Part shown: in pieces, positions 25,221-34,069 of the stretch
Layout: each line of letters begins with the position of its first letter
How positions within the stretch are numbered: the first letter of the stretch is position 1
Assembly: GCF_008635795.1 (NCBI RefSeq)
Contig: NZ_VWRQ01000005.1
Span: 124,001-188,000, forward strand
Reading direction: 5' to 3'
Length of the DNA: 64,000 bases
Origin: Paenibacillus tepidiphilus
Lineage (GTDB): Bacteria; Bacillota; Bacilli; Paenibacillales; Paenibacillaceae
Program-made: the position numbers and the translations under genes
The notes under the pieces: model-generated
Seen by the model: only the letters and a program-made list of their open reading frames with translations
Databases searched by the model: none
What the model was told of the DNA's origin: nothing

Positions 25221-25239
25221 TCAAAGCTGGTGATTGAAC

Positions 25240-27096
25240 ATGGCAAGAGATATGGGTGGCGGTGGCTTCGGCATGGGGCCGGGTCACGCCAAGTTTAAAT
25301 TTGACGATGACAGCCGCAGTACACAGTTATCCAAAGCGCTGCTGCTGCGGATATTCAACTATTTCACCCCTTACTGGAAGCCGGCGCTGCTGGTCGTTGG
25401 CGTACTGTGCCTGTCGGCTGTCCTGGGCCTGTTGCCGCCTATCCTGATACAGCAGATTATTGACCGGGCGCTGCCTGAACGCAGCATGCGGCTGCTGGCG
25501 ATTCTGGTGCTGGCTTCGCTCGCGACTACCGTGATTTCCGGTTTGCTGGGCGTGTGGCAGAACTATTTGAACTCTTTTATTTCCCAGCATATTGTCCACG
25601 ATATGAAAAACCAGATGTACCGCCATTTGCAGCGGATGCCGCTGCAGTTTTTCTCTTCGGTGCGGCAGGGCGAAGTGATTACGCGGATGACCAGCGATAT
25701 TTCGGGGATACAGGGCGTATTCAATAGTACCATTGTTAATTTTGCCAGTAATCTGTTCGTTCTGCTGACGACCGGCGCTGCCCTATTCCTGATGAACTGG
25801 AAGCTGGCGCTGCTCGGCGTAATCGTCGTCCCCCTCTTCATTCTCCCTACCCGCAAAATGGGCAACATGCGCTGGAAGCTGGCCAAACAGACGCAGGAGA
25901 AATTCGCCGAGCAGAACCAGGTGATCCAGGAAACGCTGAGCCTAAGCGGCTATTTGCTGATGAAGCTGTTCACCCGGGAGGAGCAGGAGTACCGGAGCTT
26001 CAAGCGGACCAATGCGGAGGCGACACAGCTGCAAATCCGTGAGTCCATGGCCGGACGCTGGTTCATGATGGCACTGACAACCTTCACTTCCATCGGGCCG
26101 ATGCTGATTTATCTCTACGGCGGGTATTTATTTATTCAAGGGGAGCTTACAGTCGGCACAATTGTCACCTTTGTGGCGCTGCTGGGGCGCCTCTACAGCC
26201 CGGTGATGCAAATGACCAATCTTTATGTGGATATCAAGCGTTCGGCGGCGCTGTTTGAGCGGATTTTTGATTATTTTGACATGGAGCCGGTAATTGTTGA
26301 TCAGGCGGGCTCCGGCCCGGCGTTAGCCGCAGGCAAGGATATCGTCTTCCAGAACGTAGGCTTCGCCTACCAGCCGGATAAGCCGGCGCTGCATGGAGTG
26401 TCCTTTACCGCAGCGGCGGGAACACTGACAGCCCTGGTGGGTCCAAGCGGCGCAGGAAAGACGACGATCACCAATCTCATTCCCCGCTTGTACGAAGCAA
26501 GCTCAGGACGGATTACCATCGGCGGCACCGACATCCGTGAATTCACGCTGGACTCGCTGCGTTCGCAGATCGGGCTGGTCACGCAGGATACCTACCTGTT
26601 CAACGGCACCATCCGTGAGAACCTGCTGTATGCCAGCCCGGACGCCACAGCTGATGACGTCGAAGACGCCTGCCGGGCGGCTTATATCCATGATTTTATT
26701 GAGGGACTGCCGGAAGGCTATGACACTGTTGTGGGCAACCGGGGCATCAAGCTGTCCGGCGGGGAGAAGCAGCGGATTTCCATTGCCCGTGTACTGCTGA
26801 AGAATCCGCCGGTCATCATTATGGATGAAGCCACTTCCTCGCTCGACACATTGTCGGAGCATTATATCCAGGAAGCGATGCGCGGCCTGCTGCGGAACAA
26901 GACCGGCATTGTGATCGCCCACCGGCTCTCCACCATTATCTCGGCAGATCATATCCTGGTTGTGCAGAACGGTTCAATTGCGCAGGAGGGTGTGCATGAA
27001 CAATTACTGGCGGAAGAGGGCATCTACAGGGACTTATACGAGAAGCAGTTTGGAGTTAAGGACGGGGCGACCACGGGCATAATTACGAGTAAATAA
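25240..27096 (+). CDS. ABC exporter, fused permease-ATPase
   Basis: Half-transporter of 618 residues. A Gly/Met-rich amino end (MARDMGGGGFGMGPG) precedes six transmembrane helices, then the ATPase: Walker A GPSGAGKTTITNLIPRLYE, signature LSGGEKQRISIARVL, Walker B PVIIMDEATSSLD and switch His IAHRLST. It is complete and should act as a homodimer for lipid or multidrug export. The ATG at 25240 is favoured over a TTG two codons earlier. The partner MarR gene is directly upstream. Confidence 0.9.
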   Translation: MARDMGGGGFGMGPGHAKFKFDDDSRSTQLSKALLLRIFNYFTPYWKPALLVVGVLCLSAVLGLLPPILIQQIIDRALPERSMRLLAILVLASLATTVISGLLGVWQNYLNSFISQHIVHDMKNQMYRHLQRMPLQFFSSVRQGEVITRMTSDISGIQGVFNSTIVNFASNLFVLLTTGAALFLMNWKLALLGVIVVPLFILPTRKMGNMRWKLAKQTQEKFAEQNQVIQETLSLSGYLLMKLFTREEQEYRSFKRTNAEATQLQIRESMAGRWFMMALTTFTSIGPMLIYLYGGYLFIQGELTVGTIVTFVALLGRLYSPVMQMTNLYVDIKRSAALFERIFDYFDMEPVIVDQAGSGPALAAGKDIVFQNVGFAYQPDKPALHGVSFTAAAGTLTALVGPSGAGKTTITNLIPRLYEASSGRITIGGTDIREFTLDSLRSQIGLVTQDTYLFNGTIRENLLYASPDATADDVEDACRAAYIHDFIEGLPEGYDTVVGNRGIKLSGGEKQRISIARVLLKNPPVIIMDEATSSLDTLSEHYIQEAMRGLLRNKTGIVIAHRLSTIISADHILVVQNGSIAQEGVHEQLLAEEGIYRDLYEKQFGVKDGATTGIITSK

Positions 27097-27174
27097 CGAG
27101 TAGATAACGGATAGATAAGCCCAATCCCGCAAGGGCAAGCATTTATAAATTTCATTATTATGTAAAAAAACAGT

Positions 27175-27215
27175 AGCCCGCCTCCCGGATAATTTCCGGC
27201 AAGGCGGGCTGTTTG
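27175..27215. terminator. Bidirectional terminator between the exporter and asd
   Basis: AGCCCGCCT and AGGCGGGCT enclose a CCGGA/TCCGG stem, with A and T runs on either side, between two convergent genes. Confidence 0.85.
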
Positions 27216-27254
27216 GTTCATGCAGGTTGGCCATGCCGCAGGCGGCATTGCGTG

Positions 27255-28346
27255 TTATTGCTGTTTCGGTACGATATAGCCTTCCGCCTTCAGCAGTTCG
27301 GCAATCAGCACGGCTCCGCCGGCTGCACCGCGGACTGTGTTGTGGGAGAGGCTGACAAATTTGTAGTCATGCAGCGTATCTTCGCGGAGTCTGCCGGCAG
27401 ATACCCCCATGCCGTTCTCGATGTCGCGGTCCAGTCGGGTCTGCGGACGGTTCTCTTCCTCGAAGTAGGTGATGAACTGCTTCGGCGCACTTGGCAGCCC
27501 CAGTTCCTGCGGGCGGCCGCGGAAGCTCTGCCAACGCTCCAGGATCTCTTCTTTGGTCGGCTTCTTCTCGAAGGAGACGAACGCCGCCGCCAGATGGCCG
27601 TCGGCTACCGGCACGCGAATACATTGCGTGGTAATGACCGGGCCCTCGCTCTTGACGATGCCTTCCTCCGTCACCTGACCCCAGATGCGCAGCGGCTCCT
27701 GCTCGCTCTTCTCTTCTTCTCCGCCGATGAACGGAATGACGTTATCCACCATGTCCGGCCAGTCTGTGAAGGTCTTGCCTGCCCCGGAGATCGCCTGATA
27801 GGTGGTGACAACCACCTGGGTCGGCTTGAAATCCTTCAGTGCGTTGAGCGCCGGCATATAGCTCTGAATGGAGCAGTTCGGCTTGACGGCGATGAACCCG
27901 GTTTCTGTACCCAGGCGTTTGCGCTGCTGGGCGATGACTTCAAGATGCTCCGGATTGATCTCCGGAATTACCATCGGAACATCCGGTGTCCAGCGGTGCG
28001 CCGAGTTATTGGAAATGACTGGCGTTCCGGTCTTGGCATAGGCTTCTTCCAGTGCCTTGATTTCTTCCTTCTTCATATCAACAGCGCAGAAGATCAGATC
28101 GACATCCTTGGCCACTTCCTCCACCTTGGAGGCATCTTGTACAACAATCTGCTTAACGCCTTCCGGCAGCGGTGTAGACAGCTTCCATCTGCCCTTGACC
28201 GACTCTTCATAGGTCTTGTTGGCGGAATTGGCGCTTGCCGCAATAGCCGTTACCTCAAACCATGGATGATTTTCAAGAAGTGCAATGAACCGCTGACCCA
28301 CCATACCGGTACCGCCGACGATACCCGCTCTCAACTTACTTGACAT
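27255..28346 (-). CDS. asd: Aspartate-semialdehyde dehydrogenase, archaeal/fungal-type subfamily
   Basis: Reduces aspartyl phosphate to aspartate semialdehyde for lysine, methionine and threonine. It shows the NADP loop IVGGTGMVGQRFI, the active-site Cys in AVKPNCSIQSYMPAL and the substrate/His region RVPVADGHLAAAFVSF. The form with VKPNCS rather than a typical bacterial GNPNCST, and the length of 363, place it in the archaeal/fungal-like branch. The start at 28346 (MSSKLR) follows AAAGGA; an upstream in-frame TTG overlaps that site. A good promoter lies at 28402-28430. Single gene. Confidence 0.92.
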   Translation of the reverse strand: MSSKLRAGIVGGTGMVGQRFIALLENHPWFEVTAIAASANSANKTYEESVKGRWKLSTPLPEGVKQIVVQDASKVEEVAKDVDLIFCAVDMKKEEIKALEEAYAKTGTPVISNNSAHRWTPDVPMVIPEINPEHLEVIAQQRKRLGTETGFIAVKPNCSIQSYMPALNALKDFKPTQVVVTTYQAISGAGKTFTDWPDMVDNVIPFIGGEEEKSEQEPLRIWGQVTEEGIVKSEGPVITTQCIRVPVADGHLAAAFVSFEKKPTKEEILERWQSFRGRPQELGLPSAPKQFITYFEEENRPQTRLDRDIENGMGVSAGRLREDTLHDYKFVSLSHNTVRGAAGGAVLIAELLKAEGYIVPKQQ

Positions 28347-28401
28347 AAGAACTTCAATTCCTTTCAAGCAGCTCCTAGTGATAGGTGCTTTTTAATTCCC
28401 G

Positions 28402-28430
28402 ATTATAAAGGATATGTGCAGCTTACACAA
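28402..28430 (-). promoter_or_regulatory. asd promoter
   Basis: On the minus strand TTGTGT, 17 bases, TATAAT: a near-consensus vegetative promoter with a leader of about 50 bases before the asd start. Confidence 0.65.
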
Positions 28431-28496
28431 TATGTGAACGAAAAGTAAGTCTTCCCTTTTTCGGCGTGAAGGAGCTTTACAGCACATTGAACCATT

Positions 28497-28565
28497 TTAG
28501 TCGATATCGACGATAACCGTCCATTCCTTGCTGCTGCGGAGGGAGAAGTCAATAGAACACAGCTC
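28497..28565 (-). pseudogene. Fragment of a VWA protein gene (partial duplication)
   Basis: On the minus strand this 69-base stretch encodes RSSKEWTVIVDID then a stop, matching RRSKEWTIIVDID at residues 218-230 of the VWA protein encoded at 29376-30578, just before its MIDAS Gln-Ser-Gly-Ser. The DNA also aligns (28509-28535 against about 29894-29920). Nothing recognisable flanks it, so it is a decayed or recombined piece of a paralogue. Confidence 0.6.
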
Positions 28566-28587
28566 ATTGAACGCGAATAACGAATCC

Positions 28588-28680
28588 CTAAGTCTTTTGA
28601 ATGATCAGGTTCAATCCCAGGTATTTCATGATCTTGATCATCGAATGTACCCGCGTCAAATAACCCCCATTGTTACTTTC
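28588..28680 (-). pseudogene. Remnant of an XRE-type helix-turn-helix gene, C-terminal end
   Basis: A frame closed upstream by TGA reads GGYLTRVHSMIKIMKYLGLN, then LIIQKT and a stop. This looks like the last helices of a Cro/C1-type regulator of the antitoxin group. It has no start codon or N-terminal part. Identification is by pattern only. Confidence 0.35.
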
Positions 28681-28749
28681 TCAGCAGTAAAATAAATACA
28701 GTGATCATGGGACAAAACCTTCACCAAACTTTTCCTTCACCGCAAGTTG

Positions 28750-29375
28750 CTGTTGAATTCGCTGGCAGCAGGCTCTGTCCGGCTTTGTTTAGGTATGATG
28801 GACGAAGGCATCGCCTATTCAACAAGGATAAATGTATTTCGTACAACTATTTGTTAGGTATGCACCCATTTTTGAAGGATAGATGTATTTCGTGCAACTA
28901 AAATCAGCATATTGAGATCAAACCGCCTTAAAGCAAGAAAATAGATGTACGAAATGCAACTATAGCCGGGAAACGGCGTGTTTAGGTGAATATAGTTGTA
29001 CAAACTGCAATTAGCAGCTTAGCAGCGGTTAGTGAGGTCATTAAGAGCAATAGCTGCTGTCGCCTTTAGTAATAGGTGCTGTTGGCCTTCCTCATCCATC
29101 TTATGCAATTGATGGCACTGGAGGAGCCATAGCGTTCGCCTGAAAGCATGCCGAAGGAAAGCTCACATCGGAAGCATGAGCTGTCACCGGATTTCAACCG
29201 CTAAGAGCGGTTGAAATTAAGAAATCTGGGGCGGGCAGTCACCGGAAGTCCAAACATTCCCCGCAGTTACGACCTAATCTCTTGTGAATTTCAATAGTTC
29301 AATTTATATAGTTATAAATAAACATAGGCCATCAGGATCATGAACACCTGGCTATTCGACGGGGTGCAGCTCACT
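28750..29375. repeat. Intergenic region with four more palindromic repeats and a hairpin
   Basis: No coding gene is seen. Copies of the TAGTTGYA-N5-TRCAACTA family lie at 28832-28850, 28881-28900, 28941-28964 and 28991-29015; the third is identical, inverted, to 4357-4380. A perfect 12-bp hairpin with a 3-base loop (ATTTCAACCGCT arms) is at 29191-29217 without a T run. Confidence 0.65.
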
Positions 29376-30578
29376 TTACAGCGCCCCCAGGCGCTTCGCC
29401 AGTCCGGCCAGATCCTGGCCCTTTAGAGCCCCTTCCACCAGGGCGGGCAGCAGCGCCGGGGTACAGGCAAAGCAAGGCGTACCGTCGCGGGTGAGCTGCG
29501 CCGCCAGCCGCTCGTCATAGGAAGGCTTGCCCTGATCCGAAAGAGCGAGGAGCGTCATGGTGCGCACTCCCGCCTCCCGCAGCTCGCGCATCCGCCGTAC
29601 GAACCCGGCCTGATTGCCGTTCTCGTAAAGATCGGAGACGAGGATGAACAAGGTTTTGCGCGGCTCTTCGATGAACTGCTCGCAATATTTCACCGACTTG
29701 TGGATGTCGGTTCCGCCGCCGAGCTGGATACCGAACAGCATATCGACCGGATCATCGCCGCACTGCTCGGTCAAATCGACGATTTCGGTATCGAAAGCTA
29801 CCACCCGGGTATTCAGCGCCGGTATGCTCGCAAAGATGGAAGCGACAATCGAAGCCCAGATGACCGAATCGGCCATTGAACCGCTTTGGTCAATATCGAC
29901 GATGATCGTCCATTCCTTGCTGCGGCGCGAGCGGTCGAAATAGTACAGCCGTTCAGGGATGACAATCCGCCGCTTCGGGTCATAGTTCTTCAGATTTCTG
30001 CGGATCGTCAGCTTCCAGTCCAGGCCGCTCAGGGAAGGCAGCGGGGAATGCTGCCGCTTGTTCAGCGCTCCGGTAACGGCCTGCCGGATATCGGTCTCCA
30101 GCAGCTTGACGAGCTCATCCACAAGGGACTGCACAAGCATACGTGCCGTATCTTTGGTCTTCTCGGGGATCTTGCCTTTCAGCGACAGCAGCGTGCCTAC
30201 GAGTGCGATATCCGGCTTCACCGAAGCCAGCAGCTCCGGCTCCAGCAGCAGCTGTTTCCAGCCCTTGCGTTCCATCGCATCATTCTGGATAACGGACACC
30301 ACATCGTCGGGGAAGAGGCTGCGGACATCGCCGAGCCACTTGGAGAGGTTCACGGCGCCGCGCCCGCTGCCCGCGCCTTTGCTCCCGGCAGGGGCTGCGC
30401 CGGATTCCGCCTCTCCGCCATAAATTGCCGCCAGTGCGGCATCCATAATGCGCTCCTCTTCTGTAAGCTCCACCACACCGCCGGGAGCCTGCTGCGACAG
30501 CGACGCTTCGGCCTCCTGCCCCAGAATCAGCCGCCAGCGCGCCGCCGGCTGGAATTTCTGCTCTGCATTATTGCTCAT
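29376..30578 (-). CDS. VWA (von Willebrand factor A) domain protein, YehP-like
   Basis: Last gene of the five-gene MoxR/VWA operon. The C-terminal half is a VWA domain with a complete metal-ion-dependent adhesion site: DIDQSGS (Asp230, Ser232, Ser234), the Thr of GGGTDIHKS and the Asp of LVSDLYENG. The N-terminal half is helical with no family I can name. 400 residues, no signal peptide, so cytoplasmic. In MoxR/VWA systems the VWA protein is a partner or adaptor of the AAA+ ATPase. The start overlaps the stop of the DUF5682-like gene by four bases. A fragment of a related gene lies at 28497-28565. Confidence 0.88.
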   Translation of the reverse strand: MSNNAEQKFQPAARWRLILGQEAEASLSQQAPGGVVELTEEERIMDAALAAIYGGEAESGAAPAGSKGAGSGRGAVNLSKWLGDVRSLFPDDVVSVIQNDAMERKGWKQLLLEPELLASVKPDIALVGTLLSLKGKIPEKTKDTARMLVQSLVDELVKLLETDIRQAVTGALNKRQHSPLPSLSGLDWKLTIRRNLKNYDPKRRIVIPERLYYFDRSRRSKEWTIIVDIDQSGSMADSVIWASIVASIFASIPALNTRVVAFDTEIVDLTEQCGDDPVDMLFGIQLGGGTDIHKSVKYCEQFIEEPRKTLFILVSDLYENGNQAGFVRRMRELREAGVRTMTLLALSDQGKPSYDERLAAQLTRDGTPCFACTPALLPALVEGALKGQDLAGLAKRLGAL

Positions 30579-32917
30579 AACAAATCATCGAAGTCAAAAT
30601 CGTCCAGCTCATCCAGCATCTTGGCTTCCTCCTCCTTAAGCTCGCCGGTCAGCAGCTCGGCAGCCGCCTCGGCATTAACTCCCCAGATTTCGCCCAGCAG
30701 TTCGGAAACAAGTGTCTTCTCGCGCGGGGTGAAGGTGCTGAACGCCCGGCGCAGGAATACCAGCGCCCGCTTGAACTCTTCATCATCCAGGAGGTTGATG
30801 TAATCATTCAGCTGCTCCCACAGGCTCATCCGCGACAATAGAGCATAACGCCCGCGCATGGACAAGCCCTCGAACCAGCCGGCGCCCAGATCAGCCGGAC
30901 TGCCGGGCGACAGCCGCCGGGAGACCTCGGCGGAGAGGGCTCCAGCGTCCATGCTGCCGCGCTCAAGCAGAATGGCACAGGATAATCCCGAGAGGCGCGG
31001 ATTGCGGTCATCCCGCTCGGCCAGGGCCAGCAGCTCCCGCAGCCAGAGCGCATCGTCCACTGTCCCGCCGTAATCCAGCGAGACGGCATTGAGCTCATTC
31101 ATCGCAGCTATCATGCTGCCCGCCGCTTCGTCGTTGCAGCCTGCCGCTTCCGTCAGGAAGAGGCAGGCTCTTGTAAACAGCTCCGTCAGCAGCGGCAGCA
31201 GCGGTGCGGTGTCGACTCTGCGGATGCCGCCGAAGCCAATAATGGCGGCCAGGTCACGCGCAGCCGCAGCTATTCCGACCACGTCGCGGCTGTCAACGGC
31301 GAGCATCTGAAGCACCCGGATGGACTCCTCCATCTGGGCGGTCATGCCGCAAAGACAGGCTGTTCGGATTAATCCGGAGGCTTCCGCAATGGTCCGGCAC
31401 TGCTGGAGCTTCTCCCGCAGCGTATAAGCAGCTGCGACTTCCACCGTTTCACCCAGCAGCGTCGCTTCCACGACCTGAATTTCCACTTCTGGTGACCATT
31501 GCAGCACCCACTCTTCCGCCCAGGTGGCGGCATCCTGTCTCGTTGGCCGCAGCTGGGCAAAGGCGATCCCAAGGAAGCGGAGCCGGTGCAGCAGGACCGA
31601 GCGGTGCAGGTCCAGGTAAGCGGCTTCCTCACCCGCAGCCCGGCGGTTCTCGCGCAGATCGAGCAGCAGCTCGCCGGCGACCGTGCTCTTATACTTCTCC
31701 AGCTTGTAGCGCTTCAGCAGCCGGTTCAGGTCATCCTGAATCGGCGTCTGGCTGACGCCCTCGGCCAGATTGCCGATCGCTGTGCCCACATCAACCCGGG
31801 CCAGCGCCTCGGAGATTGGGGCCAGCTCACCGTGGCCCAGCAGCGTCTGAGCGGCGTCCCGCAGGTCACGTAGCGTTGGGGCGCTGCCGCCGTGCAGCGC
31901 AGCCAGCGACTCCGCCAGCCGCACGGCTTCAATAACTTCGGCTGTGGAGCGGTGCGTTCCTGCGCCGCGTACATAACCTGCCACTGATGACAGGTACAGG
32001 TGCGGCAGGGTATCCAGTCTGCCGGCCTCCATCATTTCCCACATCAGCTGGAAATAATGCGGAGCCGCATTGCCCGCGCCGTATCCCGACATTGTCGAGA
32101 GCTTGTAATAGGAATAGGGCATGAGCGTCAGCTTCGTGCTGCGGACAGGCAGCGTCTGCAGCTCCTCATCGCTGATGGCTTCTGCAGGCGCGGCCAGCGC
32201 GGCGGCATGGTAGGCTCCGCACACCACGACAATTTTGTCGGGATCATGTCCTGCTGCAATCTTGTCGTTGATCTTGCGGCGCATATACGACTCTCTGAGC
32301 GCATTGTAAGCATATTCGAGCGGCTGCTCCTGCTGCTCCCGGCTCTCGGATAGCTCACGCATCTCCCCGGAGAACGCGGAAATCGCCTCCCTGTAGGCAC
32401 CGCTGCTCAGGTTATGCTCGTAATTGCGCTCCCAGTACATATCGTAATCACATTCGCCGGCCAAGGCGGCAATCCGGCTGTACAGCGATTCCTCTCCGGA
32501 GGCAGACTCCGGACTCACCGGTTCTGCAGCGGCAGGCTCTTCATTCCGGCCGGCTTCCCCCTTGCGGGCCATCATGTCCTGAAATCCCAGGGTCACCGAG
32601 GATGGAAGGTCGATGAACGACGCGTCCGCCCCGTGCTCCGCCGCCCATTTCATGGCCTGATACTCCGGAGAGTATACGGCAAACGGCCACAGGACCGTAC
32701 GGACGGGCAGCGTCTCCGTAAAAGCGAGAATAGCGACCGGAGGCTTGGTCTGGCGATGCGTCAAATGGCGTATCTCACTGTCCGCATCGGACGGCCCCTC
32801 GATCAACACGGCGGTCGGCTGAATCTCATCAAGGGTCTGAAGCAGATGCTTGGCGGCGCCCGGTGACAGATGCCGCACCCCGAATATGTTAACACTCGCT
32901 CTGGCATCCGTGATCAC
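30575..32917 (-). CDS. DUF5682-like protein with TraB/TIKI-like N-terminal motifs
   Basis: 780-residue cytoplasmic protein in the MoxR/VWA operon, in the position of YehM-type or DUF5682 proteins. The N-terminal 250 residues contain GVRHLSP (His16), AVLIEGPSDAD (Glu40), YMRRKI and KIVVVCGAYHAAAL (His237). That spacing resembles the GTAHVS...VEL...GAGH motifs of the TraB/PrgY/TIKI superfamily; this is my reading, not a database result. The rest is a long helical region rich in Leu, Ala and Glu, ending in an acidic tail DELDDFDFDDLL. ATGA overlaps on both sides show tight coupling with the ATPase and VWA genes. Function unknown. Confidence 0.75.
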   Translation of the reverse strand: MITDARASVNIFGVRHLSPGAAKHLLQTLDEIQPTAVLIEGPSDADSEIRHLTHRQTKPPVAILAFTETLPVRTVLWPFAVYSPEYQAMKWAAEHGADASFIDLPSSVTLGFQDMMARKGEAGRNEEPAAAEPVSPESASGEESLYSRIAALAGECDYDMYWERNYEHNLSSGAYREAISAFSGEMRELSESREQQEQPLEYAYNALRESYMRRKINDKIAAGHDPDKIVVVCGAYHAAALAAPAEAISDEELQTLPVRSTKLTLMPYSYYKLSTMSGYGAGNAAPHYFQLMWEMMEAGRLDTLPHLYLSSVAGYVRGAGTHRSTAEVIEAVRLAESLAALHGGSAPTLRDLRDAAQTLLGHGELAPISEALARVDVGTAIGNLAEGVSQTPIQDDLNRLLKRYKLEKYKSTVAGELLLDLRENRRAAGEEAAYLDLHRSVLLHRLRFLGIAFAQLRPTRQDAATWAEEWVLQWSPEVEIQVVEATLLGETVEVAAAYTLREKLQQCRTIAEASGLIRTACLCGMTAQMEESIRVLQMLAVDSRDVVGIAAAARDLAAIIGFGGIRRVDTAPLLPLLTELFTRACLFLTEAAGCNDEAAGSMIAAMNELNAVSLDYGGTVDDALWLRELLALAERDDRNPRLSGLSCAILLERGSMDAGALSAEVSRRLSPGSPADLGAGWFEGLSMRGRYALLSRMSLWEQLNDYINLLDDEEFKRALVFLRRAFSTFTPREKTLVSELLGEIWGVNAEAAAELLTGELKEEEAKMLDELDDFDFDDLL

Positions 32918-34023
32918 TCATTCATCTCCTTACAGGCCTGATACAGGCCGCGCCACTCCGTTCCCCGTTTCTTCATGACATTGTCCAGATATTCCTTCCA
33001 GACCAGTTTGTCCTTGTCATCGTCTTTGACAATGGCCCCTTGCAGTCCTGCGGCCAGGTCGCTGTCGGTCAGTTCGCCGCTGCCGAAACTGGCCGCCAGA
33101 GCCATACTGTTTGTCAGGAGCGAAATCGCTTCGGCTGTAGAAATCACGCCGGCCGGCGTCTTCACCTTCTCCTTCTTGTCGAGCGTCATTCCGCTGCGCA
33201 GCTCGCGGAAGATCGTTACGACCTTGATCAGCGCCTCGTCAGCCGGAACGGCGGCCTGCAGCTCATACGAAGCGGCAATCTCCGCCACCCGCTTCTTGAC
33301 AATGGCCATTTCCGTCTCCAGATCGGACGGGGCTGGCAGTACAATAATATTGAAGCGGCGCTTCAGTGCCGCAGACATTTCATTGACCCCGCGGTCCCGG
33401 GTATTGGCGGTGGCAATAATCGAGAAGCCTTTGCGGGCGCTGGTCTCTCCCCCCAATTCGGGAACGGAGATCGTCTTCTCGGATAAAATAGAGATCAGTG
33501 CGTCCTGAACCTCCGAAGCGCAGCGCGAGATTTCCTCGAACCGGGCGATACCGCCGGCCTCCATGGCCCGCATGATCGGGCTGCGGACCAACGCCTCCGG
33601 AGTCGGACCGTTCGCCAGCAGCATCGCATAATTCCAGGAGTAGCGGACATGCTCCTCACTGGTTCCCGCCGTCCCTTGCACCACCAGCCCGGAATGGCCG
33701 TAAATCGCAGCGGCCAGGTTCTCCGACAGCCAGGACTTCGCCGTTCCCGGCTCGCCGATCAACAGCAGGGCGCGGTCCGTAACGAGGGTGGCAACCGCCA
33801 TTTCGATCAGCCGGGTATTGCCGATATATTTGGGGGTAATCTCTTTCTTGCCGGCTTTGCCGCCTGTAATGAACGTAAGCACCGCACGGGGCGACATTTG
33901 CCAGCCTGCCGGTATCTTGCCGGTATCAGCCTTGCGCAGCGCCTCCAGCTCCTCACGGTACAACACCTCCGCCGGCAGCCGCAAATAGCTCTCTTTCTCC
34001 TGCTGCTCCTGTCCTGTTGACAT
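32914..34023 (-). CDS. MoxR-type AAA+ ATPase, YehL-like
   Basis: Chaperone-like ATPase that would remodel a target together with the VWA protein. Visible are Walker A IGEPGTAKSWLSE (about residues 89-101), a Walker B region reading IARFEEISRCASEVQDALIS, sensor 1 in IATANTRDRG and an Arg finger in ALKRRFN. The usual Walker B Asp-Glu is Glu-Glu here. The ATG at 34023 is six bases after AAGGAGAG; a GTG two codons earlier is less likely. 369 residues. Third gene of the operon. Confidence 0.9.
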   Translation of the reverse strand: MSTGQEQQEKESYLRLPAEVLYREELEALRKADTGKIPAGWQMSPRAVLTFITGGKAGKKEITPKYIGNTRLIEMAVATLVTDRALLLIGEPGTAKSWLSENLAAAIYGHSGLVVQGTAGTSEEHVRYSWNYAMLLANGPTPEALVRSPIMRAMEAGGIARFEEISRCASEVQDALISILSEKTISVPELGGETSARKGFSIIATANTRDRGVNEMSAALKRRFNIIVLPAPSDLETEMAIVKKRVAEIAASYELQAAVPADEALIKVVTIFRELRSGMTLDKKEKVKTPAGVISTAEAISLLTNSMALAASFGSGELTDSDLAAGLQGAIVKDDDKDKLVWKEYLDNVMKKRGTEWRGLYQACKEMNE

Positions 34024-34069
34024 GTACACCTCTCCTTTTTAATGGCTTCTGCTTCTTCTGATCAACAGC

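Noticed and set aside
28605..28622. tRNA T-loop-like GGTTCAATCCC
   Set aside because: No cloverleaf stems or anticodon arm surround it; it lies in the HTH-like remnant.
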